Source: Rikenellaceae bacterium DTU001
Lineage (GTDB): Bacteria; Bacteroidota; Bacteroidia; Bacteroidales; DTU049
NCBI GenBank assembly: GCA_001512885.1
Contig: LFSZ01000116.1
Location: 1 to 34,401 of the forward strand
Length of the DNA stretch: 34,401 nucleotides
Reading direction: 5' to 3'
Part shown: positions 14,337-22,449 of the stretch, one piece after another
Position numbering within the stretch: position 1 is the first letter of the stretch
How the letters are laid out: each line of letters starts with the position of its first letter
Notes under the pieces: model-generated
What the model was told of the DNA's origin: nothing
The model's input: only the letters and a program-made list of their open reading frames with translations
The model's database searches: none
Translations under genes and position numbers: made by a program

Positions 14337-17054
14337 TTAATCCCAATCAAAGGTAAATTTTTTCTTAGGTTTTTCAATTGTTTTTGTCTTTGTTTCATTA
14401 ATAGTATCTGCAGGTATCCAATCATATTTAAAGGTTTTTGCTTTTTCATCACCTGGCTTAATAATGAAAAGCGAAGTATCTTTTTCGAATAAATGCATCT
14501 CTTCTTTAATATTAGTTTTTATACTTTGCTGTTCTATTTTAAATGTTTCTTCTCTACTTTGCTTCCTTTGTTCTTTATCAAAAAGTGAATACTTATAATT
14601 ACCTGGCTTACCATGTATACGTACATATAAGGTCATCCCTCTATCATCATCATAATTTATATAACCATAATCATCTATGTAATTTATTTGAGTAGCTGAG
14701 TGATGGAGAAGCTCGCGAGCTTTCACTGCTAAATGATAATCTATCTCATTATCAAGAGTATGACTACCACTAACTTTAATATTAATCACATTACTCAAAA
14801 TATACATCTGGGGAATTTCTATTATTTGATCTGATAAATAAAAAGTATTTTTAAGTTCTCCAAATTTTATATAAGAAAAATCTCTTTTTATAAATTTATT
14901 TAATCCAATTAGTGGTTCGAAATTTATCAATTCTCCATTTTTAATATTAACATTAGCGGTAGCTTTTATAGAAGGCTTTATCAGCTTCCAATCTTTTGTA
15001 GTAGATCCACGTGCCTGCAAATCAATGTCGGCGATACCTTTAATATTTTTATTTGTTACTAGGGTTTGATTGAAGTTTTCCATTTCTCTGAAAAGCTGAT
15101 TAATATTTATTTGCTTAGCTATGAGATCTATTACAAATTCATTTTGTTTATCACTCAAAACCACATATCCACTACCATTTATATTGCCTGAGAATGCCTT
15201 AAAATCTATATTATCTATTATAAATTTATCACTGATCATCCTACCATTGATTTTTAAATCACCAGCAGTGAAGAGCTTATGTCTTATTAGATCAGAGTTT
15301 ATATTGATTTTTACATGTTTGCTTCTACTTTCTATTTCAGAATTTATTTTTACATTTTTTGCTACCCAAGTTTTATATAAAAAATTATTTATGTTAATAT
15401 CAGCATTTGCTAATATTGTTGGTTTTACCTTTGATTTGTCTTTTGTAGTTTTAGCTTTTTGTGGAGATGAAGTATTTATTAAGCTATCTAATACCATGCT
15501 AGGAATATTTGCTTTCAAATTTATTATCAATTGTGGCTGTGTAGAGAGTAGTAAATTTTTCCATTTTACTATAATAGCATTAGCATTTTGTATCTGCTGA
15601 TGATTGATATTACAATTGAGAGGATTTAATATTAAACTATCATCATTGATTATAATTGTTGCATTAACATTATTAAAATTATATGAAGAACTGAAAAAAT
15701 CAACCGTTTGCAAGTCAAATTTAGCATTCAAATGAGCAAGTGCTAAAATACTTTTATACCCTACATTCCAATTTGGTATATTAGCACTACCATTTATTTT
15801 ATATTGCACAGAACCTTTAATTAAATTAATAGATTCTGAATTGATAAATTTCAACTCTTCTACGTTCAAAATACCATTTACAGCTATATCTATCTGTGGA
15901 GCTATGAGATTATATATTTTAGCTTTACCTTCAAGATTACTATTTCTACCATATTTGGCTTTTAAATTATTTATTTCTACGTTATAAACTGAAAGATCAA
16001 AGAGTTTTTTACTATTTATATTGGCAATAAGATTAATATTAGAAAAATTAAAATTTTCATTTGTGATTTCAGCATTATTTAGTGTTATTAAAGCATCTAA
16101 TTTGGGATTTTTTTCTTTAGCCAAAGAACCTTTTATCTGAGCTGATAAGCCTAGCGTACCTTTTAGTTTAAATTTATTTAAATTTTCTTGAAAATTTTCA
16201 GGTAATATTGTAATTATATTACTCAATAAAGTTTTTTTAATATTAATATCAGAATGTATAGTTGGGTTTTTTTTATTAAAATTTAAGTTTAAAGCTAACA
16301 AAAGATCAATACCATTTATATTAGCAGAAATCTTATTTGCATTAAATATGGAATTTTTGAAATCTATTGAACTATTAGTTGATAAATTAATATTGATAGG
16401 TTGCCTGATACAAAAATCAGAACCTATTATTAAGCTGTCTAGCACAAGTTTTATCGAAGAGGTTTCATTGAATACCTCTTTTTTATATTCACCCTTTGTA
16501 AGCATTTTATTAATAGTGGCACCGATATAAAATTGATCTTTTAGTGAGTGATATGATAAATGAATATCATTAAGAGAAATATTAGGAAATTCTAAAAGTA
16601 TCGGGCTTGCTTTGGTAGTAGTGTCTTTAACGAAAATATCAAAATTATTACTACCATCTTCCATTACTTTTAAAGATATATTTCCTTGATACAGATATAT
16701 TTTTTTAATATTGTATTTGCCTCTGATAATATCCCAAATATTTATACTAAGATCTAAATAAGATAATGATAGTAATTCCTTTTCACATATTTCTACTTCA
16801 GTAAATCTAACTGATACTTGTGGAAAATGGGAAAATAAATTTAACTTTATAGTATTCACATGTAATGGCACTTTGATATGTTTATTTACATATTCTACGG
16901 CTTTATCTTTTATTATATCTTGATGTGTGTATACATATATGAATGATGAAATAAAAAACAAAATAATGACAATAATAACTATCAGTAAAACTTTTAATAG
17001 TTTTTTGAGCCAGTAATTTTGGTCCTTTTCAGTTGTTAATTGCTTATCATTCAT
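14337..17054 (-). CDS. AsmA-like envelope protein
   Basis: The 905-residue protein has one N-terminal membrane helix (about 18-42) and then a long, repetitive beta-rich periplasmic part, ending in an AsmA-like C-terminal region (about 680-800, with 'KNGELINFEPLIGLNKFIK' and 'IPQMYILSNVINIKVSG'). AsmA/TamB-like proteins are thought to form hydrophobic grooves that carry lipids between membranes and so affect outer-membrane make-up. The tail after about 830 is charged and Lys-rich. The gene is monocistronic, with a promoter so near the ATG that the transcript should have almost no leader. The exact substrate is unknown. Confidence 0.85.
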   Translation of the reverse strand: MNDKQLTTEKDQNYWLKKLLKVLLIVIIVIILFFISSFIYVYTHQDIIKDKAVEYVNKHIKVPLHVNTIKLNLFSHFPQVSVRFTEVEICEKELLSLSYLDLSINIWDIIRGKYNIKKIYLYQGNISLKVMEDGSNNFDIFVKDTTTKASPILLEFPNISLNDIHLSYHSLKDQFYIGATINKMLTKGEYKKEVFNETSSIKLVLDSLIIGSDFCIRQPININLSTNSSIDFKNSIFNANKISANINGIDLLLALNLNFNKKNPTIHSDINIKKTLLSNIITILPENFQENLNKFKLKGTLGLSAQIKGSLAKEKNPKLDALITLNNAEITNENFNFSNINLIANINSKKLFDLSVYNVEINNLKAKYGRNSNLEGKAKIYNLIAPQIDIAVNGILNVEELKFINSESINLIKGSVQYKINGSANIPNWNVGYKSILALAHLNAKFDLQTVDFFSSSYNFNNVNATIIINDDSLILNPLNCNINHQQIQNANAIIVKWKNLLLSTQPQLIINLKANIPSMVLDSLINTSSPQKAKTTKDKSKVKPTILANADININNFLYKTWVAKNVKINSEIESRSKHVKININSDLIRHKLFTAGDLKINGRMISDKFIIDNIDFKAFSGNINGSGYVVLSDKQNEFVIDLIAKQININQLFREMENFNQTLVTNKNIKGIADIDLQARGSTTKDWKLIKPSIKATANVNIKNGELINFEPLIGLNKFIKRDFSYIKFGELKNTFYLSDQIIEIPQMYILSNVINIKVSGSHTLDNEIDYHLAVKARELLHHSATQINYIDDYGYINYDDDRGMTLYVRIHGKPGNYKYSLFDKEQRKQSREETFKIEQQSIKTNIKEEMHLFEKDTSLFIIKPGDEKAKTFKYDWIPADTINETKTKTIEKPKKKFTFDWD

Positions 17055-17059
17055 AAAAG

Positions 17060-17089
17060 CAAATTTACAATGAAAAATATTAATTCAAA
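17060..17089 (-). promoter_or_regulatory. Promoter of the AsmA gene, leaderless geometry
   Basis: TTTG (17086-17089), 18 bases, TAAATTTG (17060-17067), then only 5 bases to the ATG at 17054. Transcription should start at or within a base or two of the start codon. Confidence 0.6.
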
Positions 17090-17161
17090 AATTATTTTTT
17101 TAAAAAAAACTCTTAATATATTTTATTACACAAAATCATTTCAATAAATTGCAGTTAATTT

Positions 17162-17192
17162 TTTGCATATTTCTCAAATAATTATAATTTTG
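17162..17192 (+). promoter_or_regulatory. Promoter of the DUF5684-like gene
   Basis: TTTG (17162-17165), 19 bases, TAATTTTG (17185-17192); the ATG lies 22 bases further on. Both elements fit the Bacteroidota consensus. Confidence 0.6.
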
Positions 17193-17214
17193 AAAAAATA
17201 AAAAAATATATAAT

Positions 17215-17583
17215 ATGGATTTTTCAGATTTGCTCTTTGGTTTAACAAGAGGTTTTGGCCTATTTATTAATTTATTAATATTGGCATTGTATATTATATC
17301 TCTATGGATAATATTTCAAAAAGCAGGCAAACCAGGTTGGAGTGCCATAATACCTATTTATAATATTATTGTTTATTTAGAAATAATTAAAAAACCGTGG
17401 TGGTGGATATTTTTATTTTTAATACCAGTAGTAAATTTAGTATTTTATGTAATAGTAAATCATCAACTAGCTATATACTTTGGTAAAGACGCTGGATTTA
17501 CAGTTGGTTTAATATTTTTGCCATTTATTTTTTATCCTATTTTAGCATTTAGTAACGCTCAATACAATAATTCTGACAATTAA
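17215..17583 (+). CDS. Small integral membrane protein (DUF5684-like)
   Basis: The 122-residue protein has about four hydrophobic segments (about 12-33, 41-58, 62-80 and 90-112). 'IIFQKAGKPGWSAIIPIYN' at about 33-51 is the hallmark of DUF5684 proteins, which resemble the membrane extension found at the N-terminus of some Bacteroidota signal peptidases. No peptidase domain is present here. Function is unknown. It stands alone on the + strand, with its own promoter, and is followed after about 155 bases by a palindromic terminator shared with the convergent TonB gene. Confidence 0.75.
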   Translation: MDFSDLLFGLTRGFGLFINLLILALYIISLWIIFQKAGKPGWSAIIPIYNIIVYLEIIKKPWWWIFLFLIPVVNLVFYVIVNHQLAIYFGKDAGFTVGLIFLPFIFYPILAFSNAQYNNSDN

Positions 17584-17737
17584 AAATAGTGATTTAGTAA
17601 ATACAGAAAATGATTTAAACAAAAAATTAAATTTCGATCTACCTCTAACCATTTTTCCTTTTTTTTTAAAATACTTCTAAACATTACTAGATGATAGAGT
17701 CTATTTGTATGATCAAAATAATCAATATAACAAATAC

Positions 17738-17779
17738 AAAAAAAAAGAGGATTCAAATATTTGAATCCTCTTTTTTTTT
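17738..17779. terminator. Symmetric bidirectional terminator
   Basis: A perfect 42-base palindrome: nine A, GAGGATTCAAAT, its complement, then nine T. It is symmetric, so each strand gives a stable hairpin followed by a T-run. It ends 19 bases from the stop of the TonB gene and also serves the + strand. Confidence 0.9.
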
Positions 17780-17798
17780 AATATATAAACAATTAATA

Positions 17799-18476
17799 TT
17801 ACATTAATTTAAAATCTATTGGTAATGTATAGTAAACTCTCACAGGTTGTCCTCTTTGTTTACCAGGTTTCCATTTTGGCATAGATTTTACGACTCTTAC
17901 AGCTTCTTCATCACATCCTCCCCCTATACCTCTTAGTACTTTCACATCAGAGATACTACCATCTTTTTCTACAACAAATTGCACGTATACTGTACCGGTA
18001 ATACCACTAGTTCTAGCTACTTCTGGATATCTAATATTATTTTTAATATATTCATAAAGTGCTTTTTCACCACCAGGAAACTCAGGGTACTCTTCTACGA
18101 AAGTAAATATCTCTTCAGCTACAGGCTCAGGGGCCTCTTCTACTAAAACAGGAACATAAGTTTGAGCCGCTTGATCGGGTCTATCTTCTATACTTATGTC
18201 GATCTCATCTTGTATTATTTCATCATCACCTACCACCTCTAATATTGTAGTTACTTGTGGTGCTTTGGGTGGCTCTGGTTGCTCTTGTTGGGTGATCTGA
18301 ACTATTTCTTGATCTATCTGCACTGGTCCAGTAGCAGTTAAAATATCTTCTTGTTTTTCATAAGTTTTCCATTCAAAAGCTACAAATACTATAGTTAATG
18401 ATATAACCAATCCTATTTGCAAAAATAATGTTCGTTTACGATTTAAATCTTTCTTTGGATTTTTTTTGGGTTCCAT
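17799..18476 (-). CDS. TonB-family energy transducer
   Basis: TonB links the inner-membrane ExbB/ExbD proton channel to outer-membrane TonB-dependent transporters. The 225-residue protein has a short positive cytosolic end, one membrane helix (about 18-34), a Pro/Glu-rich periplasmic spacer (about 50-125) and a C-terminal TonB domain (about 140-225) with 'GTVYVQFVVEKDGSISDVKVLRG' split over about 160-182, 'DEEAVRVVKSMPKWKPG' and 'VYYTLPIDFKL'. No exbB/exbD or receptor genes are near, so the partner transporter is unknown. It lies 63 bases downstream of gcvH on the same strand and may be co-transcribed with it. A GGAG lies 5 bases before the ATG. Confidence 0.92.
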   Translation of the reverse strand: MEPKKNPKKDLNRKRTLFLQIGLVISLTIVFVAFEWKTYEKQEDILTATGPVQIDQEIVQITQQEQPEPPKAPQVTTILEVVGDDEIIQDEIDISIEDRPDQAAQTYVPVLVEEAPEPVAEEIFTFVEEYPEFPGGEKALYEYIKNNIRYPEVARTSGITGTVYVQFVVEKDGSISDVKVLRGIGGGCDEEAVRVVKSMPKWKPGKQRGQPVRVYYTLPIDFKLM

Positions 18477-18539
18477 ATCTACTCCACTTTTTATTAAAAT
18501 AATACGAAAAAAAAGTATTTTTGTTACATTATTTATTAT

Positions 18540-18917
18540 TTACTGAATAGCAGATTTATATTCTACAGCAGATAATAATTTTTCCACTTCAGTAGGATCA
18601 GAAATTTTTATTTTTACTATCCACCCATCTCCATAAGGATCCTTATTTATTAATTCTGGATTAGTAGTTAATGTTTGATTAAATTCTACTATCTCTCCTG
18701 AAATAGGTAAATAGATGTCTGTCACAGTTTTAACAGCTTCTATTGTTCCCAATACATCACCTTGTTTTAAAGTTTCACCTTCTGTAGGTATATCTACATA
18801 TACTATATCACCTAATTCTGATTGTGCAAAATCACTGATACCTATATAAGCATATTCTCCCTCTACCCTAACCCATTCATGAGTTTTAGCGTACTTTAAA
18901 TTTTCTGGAATATTCAT
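18540..18917 (-). CDS. gcvH: Glycine cleavage system H protein
   Basis: The H protein carries the methylamine group on a lipoyl arm between the P, T and L proteins of glycine cleavage. The 125-residue protein has the normal length and fold pattern: 'KYAKTHEWVRVEG' at 8-20, 'GISDFAQSELGDIVYVDIP' at 26-44, and the lipoylated K63 in GTIEAVKTVTD. The C-terminal part 'NPELINKDPYGDGWIVKIK' is typical. gcvP and gcvT are not nearby; the L-protein function could come from lpdA in this window. A full TTTG-N20-TAATTTTG promoter lies upstream. Confidence 0.96.
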   Translation of the reverse strand: MNIPENLKYAKTHEWVRVEGEYAYIGISDFAQSELGDIVYVDIPTEGETLKQGDVLGTIEAVKTVTDIYLPISGEIVEFNQTLTTNPELINKDPYGDGWIVKIKISDPTEVEKLLSAVEYKSAIQ

Positions 18918-18945
18918 ATATTTACATTTTTTAAGAATTCGTTTA

Positions 18946-18977
18946 CAAAATTAAATTAAAGTTTTTAATTAAACAAA
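18946..18977 (-). promoter_or_regulatory. Promoter of gcvH (and probably the TonB gene)
   Basis: TTTG (18974-18977), 20 bases, TAATTTTG (18946-18953) on the minus strand, with a leader of about 22-28 bases to the gcvH ATG. Confidence 0.62.
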
Positions 18978-19085
18978 TTTTTAAAATAACTCAAACATAT
19001 TAAGACATTAAATGAGAAAATAAATAGGGATCTATAACGAATAAAAATAAATGTGAAGTTATTAAAATATACTAATTATACTGAT

Positions 19086-19502
19086 TTAATTTTTCTGGTT
19101 ACTCATTTTATTTATTTTTTGATTTTTATTTTCTATACAAGTTTCATTTAAAAAATCTTGCCAGCATTTATTTTTGCATAAACCAACATATTTTTTTATT
19201 GCCAATCCATTAGAAATAATTAACAAAGTAGGAGTAGCAGATATTTGAAAAATATTGGACCATTTTTCGTATTTATTAATATCGACAATCACATAATCTA
19301 TTGTTAAAGAATCAAAAAAAGATCTTTGCATTTTACAATAAGGACAATTAGATTTAGTGAATAAAAGTAATGTACAAGGGGACTTTAATAAATCTAGTGA
19401 ATCAATATTAATATTTTGACCATAAATTTGATTATGATTCAAAGTTAATATAAACAAGAATGTGAGAAATAATAATTTTTTATTATTTAAAGTTAATATC
19501 AT
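19086..19502 (-). CDS. Periplasmic thioredoxin-like protein
   Basis: The 138-residue protein has a signal peptide (hydrophobic 9-20, likely cleavage near IYG) and a thioredoxin-fold core with redox motif C53-P-Y-C56 (in SNCPYCKMQR) and the cis-proline P91 in ATPTLL. CPYC is the glutaredoxin/NrdH-type active site. With the signal it is probably an exported thiol-disulfide protein. Four more cysteines (43, 109, 113, 122) are unusual for such a small protein. Its ATG lies inside the end of sppA (20-base overlap), so the two are very likely translated from one mRNA. The partner is unknown. Confidence 0.75.
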   Translation of the reverse strand: MILTLNNKKLLFLTFLFILTLNHNQIYGQNINIDSLDLLKSPCTLLLFTKSNCPYCKMQRSFFDSLTIDYVIVDINKYEKWSNIFQISATPTLLIISNGLAIKKYVGLCKNKCWQDFLNETCIENKNQKINKMSNQKN

Positions 19503-21246
19503 AAGGCATCCGTGTCAATATAATTGGATTCTCGATATTATTTATCAAATAATAAGGATAAAAAGATTTAAGCTCTTCGGCTATCACATCATTTACAATA
19601 GCATCACTACTCATCATGTCCATAAGTTTTTGATATAGACCAATAGGGGCTGGATAGGTAACTATTCTATATTCTTCTATTTTAGATAATCGAACTGCTT
19701 TTTTAATGGCATCATTAATATTACCTAAACTATCTACAAGCTTTAATCTCACACCGTCTATTCCTGTCCATATTCTACCCATACCGATTGAATCAATATA
19801 ACTGATTGATAAACCTCTACCCTGATTTATACGATTTAGAAAAGTATTATAAAAATTAGAAATTTCTTTTTGTAACATTTTGATAGCATAATTATTAGGT
19901 CGTTTCAGAGAGGATACAAAATCACTATTGGCATTAGTACCCACTCCATCTTGTGATATTCCTAATTTTTTATTAAGTAAATTATCTAAAACTGGATATA
20001 ACCCAAAAACACCAATAGAACCAGTGAGAGTGGTAGGTTCTGCGAAAATATAATTACCAGCGCTAGATAGATAATAACCTCCAGAAGCGGCATAAGACCC
20101 CATGCTAATAACAAGAGGTTTGCGAGATCTGATATTCATTAGCTCATGCCATATCACATCAGAAGCTACAGCATCACCGCCAGGACTATTTATACGTAAA
20201 ACTACTGCTTTTACATTATCATCTTCAGCTAATTTTCGTAATAATGGAACCATTTTTTCAGCGGTTATTTTGCCATCTAGAGAGCCTTTCATCATTATCT
20301 CACCCTCAGCAAATACTATTGCTATCTTGTTTATAGTTTTTTTATCAATTTTAATATTTGCTTTATTTTGATCAATATATTTGCCAATAGTGATAGGTTT
20401 TACTCTATTACCAATATCATTTTCTACCCAATTATTAAATTCTATAGATGTCATCAGTGTATCTACCATACCATTATTATAAGTATATTGAGCATTTAGA
20501 GCATATAGACTATCAGCGATAAGATTGAGAGTAGCAATAGGAATATTTCGTGCTTGACTTACCTCAGTAATAATAGTATTCCATATTTGATTAGCATAAT
20601 GTGTATATTGTTCTCTATTTTCTGGGCTCATTTTATCTTGTATGTATGGTTCTACAGCACCCTTGTATTTACCTTCTCTGAGTACTATCATCTCTACTCC
20701 CATTTTTTGTAAAAGATTTTTATAAAAATTGATTTCTAAGTAAACACCTTTCCATAGAATAGAACCTATAGGACTGAGAGCAATTTTATCAGAAGCTGTA
20801 GCTACGTAATAACCAGTTTGAGTATAATTATTACTATAAGAATAAACAAACTTACCACTTCGTTTGAAAGAATCTAAAGCCATTTTAATAGGTCTCAATG
20901 TAGTTAAATCTGAATTAACCTCAGAGCAATCCAAGATTATACCTTTCACTTTATCATCTTTTATTGCATAATTAATAGCATTTACTACGTCATAAGAGCT
21001 TAATTGTTTTTGTATTTTACCATCTCCATAATAAATTATATTATCTTTTTCACATTCTTTTATTGGAGTTGCTAAAGATATTTTTAATACATTATACTCA
21101 ATAGTAGGTTCTGATGATTTCTTAACAGATTTTACTGATAAGGATATCATGCCCATTATAAAAAAGAAAAGGAGAATAAAAAAAATTATTAGAGTAATAA
21201 GATTACCTAATAAATTTGCTAATAAATTTTTACTAAAAGTACTCAT
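19483..21246 (-). CDS. sppA: Signal peptide peptidase SppA, long form
   Basis: SppA is an inner-membrane serine protease with a Ser/Lys dyad that degrades cleaved signal peptides. The 587-residue protein is the tandem-domain (67K) type: an N-terminal anchor at about 15-36, the first S49 domain carrying the general-base lysine K195 in YKGAVEP, and the second S49 domain with 'RINSPGGDAVASDVIWHEL' at about 351-369 and the nucleophile S388 in SMGSYAASGGYY. Both catalytic residues are present. TACTTTTG (21261-21268) lies 14 bases before the ATG. The 3' end overlaps the thioredoxin-like gene. Confidence 0.95.
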   Translation of the reverse strand: MSTFSKNLLANLLGNLITLIIFFILLFFFIMGMISLSVKSVKKSSEPTIEYNVLKISLATPIKECEKDNIIYYGDGKIQKQLSSYDVVNAINYAIKDDKVKGIILDCSEVNSDLTTLRPIKMALDSFKRSGKFVYSYSNNYTQTGYYVATASDKIALSPIGSILWKGVYLEINFYKNLLQKMGVEMIVLREGKYKGAVEPYIQDKMSPENREQYTHYANQIWNTIITEVSQARNIPIATLNLIADSLYALNAQYTYNNGMVDTLMTSIEFNNWVENDIGNRVKPITIGKYIDQNKANIKIDKKTINKIAIVFAEGEIMMKGSLDGKITAEKMVPLLRKLAEDDNVKAVVLRINSPGGDAVASDVIWHELMNIRSRKPLVISMGSYAASGGYYLSSAGNYIFAEPTTLTGSIGVFGLYPVLDNLLNKKLGISQDGVGTNANSDFVSSLKRPNNYAIKMLQKEISNFYNTFLNRINQGRGLSISYIDSIGMGRIWTGIDGVRLKLVDSLGNINDAIKKAVRLSKIEEYRIVTYPAPIGLYQKLMDMMSSDAIVNDVIAEELKSFYPYYLINNIENPIILTRMPYDINFK

Positions 21247-21260
21247 ATAATAAATTTTTA

Positions 21261-21268
21261 CAAAAGTA
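21261..21268 (-). promoter_or_regulatory. -7 promoter element of sppA
   Basis: TACTTTTG on the minus strand, 14 bases before the ATG, predicts a leader of only about 7-9 bases. Confidence 0.5.
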
Positions 21269-21411
21269 TATTATTTTTTTGAATTTTTAATATACTTTAA
21301 ATAGTTACAAAAGTTTTGTTCTAATATTATAAAATTATTACTTGATTATAAAATTATCACTTGTTTTTATTAATTATTTGATAATCATAAAATTACAATT
21401 ATCAGATCATT

Positions 21412-21939
21412 TTATACTTGAGTTTTTAGTTTAATCAACTCATCGATTTTTTCTTGATAAAAATCTTTTTTTTCTGGATTACGAAATTTTAATTTTTCAT
21501 ATATTTCTATAGCTTTATCAAAATTTTTTTGTTTGGTAAAAATACAAGCAAAGGTTTCACTCACGAAATCATCATCATTTACTTTAATGTTTGCGGTCAG
21601 GTCATCTATATTTTCTGGCAAATCATCTTTAGGTGGCAAAACAATTTTTGGGTCTTTTTTGATAAATTCATCTATAATATTACTGTATTTGTTTATTTTA
21701 TTGGTTGATTTATTAGTATTTTGTAAATAATTTTTTAAAATACAAAAAAGCAATTCTCTATTTGGAGAAAGCATAGAAGTTTTATATAAAAGTTTTTCAT
21801 AATTATCATCATCAATAGGAGTAGATAATAAAGAAAGGAGATTAGTAAGATAAGAAAATGAGAATTGAGAATAAATATCTTTATAATTAAGATTTTGTTG
21901 AAATTCGATAATTGTATCAATTAATAAAATTGTATCCAT
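21412..21939 (-). CDS. TPR-like protein downstream of lptE
   Basis: The 175-residue protein has no signal peptide or membrane segment. Its C-terminal part (about 122-172) reads 'DFVSETFACIFTKQKNFDKA' then 'IEIYEKLKFRNPEKKDFYQEKIDEL', which is one to two tetratricopeptide repeats, a helical fold for protein contact. The N-terminal half is helical and not recognised. In other Bacteroidota a similar small TPR gene follows the sigma-54 activator and the lptE-like gene, as here. It starts 3 bases after the lptE stop, so it is the third gene of a coupled operon. The role is unknown. Confidence 0.7.
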   Translation of the reverse strand: MDTILLIDTIIEFQQNLNYKDIYSQFSFSYLTNLLSLLSTPIDDDNYEKLLYKTSMLSPNRELLFCILKNYLQNTNKSTNKINKYSNIIDEFIKKDPKIVLPPKDDLPENIDDLTANIKVNDDDFVSETFACIFTKQKNFDKAIEIYEKLKFRNPEKKDFYQEKIDELIKLKTQV

Positions 21940-21942
21940 ATA

Positions 21943-22449
21943 TTACCAATTTATAAATGCTCTATTAAAAATATCATCTATTAAATCATCAACTATCTGC
22001 TCTACCAGCATATCCTCTACAGAAGATAGGGTAACAGATGAGCTAAATTGTTGATAACGGGAGAATTGTTGTGAAAAATTTTGTTTTTCATCTATTTTAT
22101 TATCAAATCTAATACTCACAGTTATACTTAATTGATTTAAAGCTGCTACATCATTAGCTTGCAAAGCAGCAGGTTGTACAACATAATTAGTGATTTCGCC
22201 CTCAAATGTAAGATCACCACCATCATTTACCATAATCAGATTAGTCTGTGATTGAATGCGTTCACGAAGTTTATCTGTCAATAGCTGGCTCAGAGTGGGA
22301 TTTACCAGAGGTGCATTATTTACGATATATTTGACAGTAAAAGTTTTAGCACCTTCAGGTATCGAAGCTCCAGAAAATGTAAATCTAACACAAGCCGTTA
22401 AAAGAATAATTGAACCGATAAAAATAAAACTGGTATTAAATTTATTCAT
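21943..22449 (-). CDS. lptE: LptE-like outer-membrane lipoprotein
   Basis: The Bacteroidota LptE-like lipoprotein is thought to plug and assemble the LptD barrel that places LPS on the cell surface. The 168-residue protein has a lipoprotein signal with LTAC at 17-20 (lipidated C20). Then come 'FTFSGASIPEGAKTFTVKY' at about 23-41 and the 'LRERIQSQTNLIMVNDGGDLTFEG' region (about 66-89), both typical of the family. The start ATG overlaps the stop of the upstream sigma-54 activator by 4 bases (ATGA), a sign of translational coupling. Sequence similarity to proteobacterial LptE is low, so the role comes from the family assignment. Confidence 0.85.
   Translation of the reverse strand: MNKFNTSFIFIGSIILLTACVRFTFSGASIPEGAKTFTVKYIVNNAPLVNPTLSQLLTDKLRERIQSQTNLIMVNDGGDLTFEGEITNYVVQPAALQANDVAALNQLSITVSIRFDNKIDEKQNFSQQFSRYQQFSSSVTLSSVEDMLVEQIVDDLIDDIFNRAFINW

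Noticed and set aside
15121-15600. 159-codon ORF opposite the AsmA gene
   Set aside because: Antisense shadow of a long, well-supported gene in AT-rich DNA; no start signal and no family resemblance.
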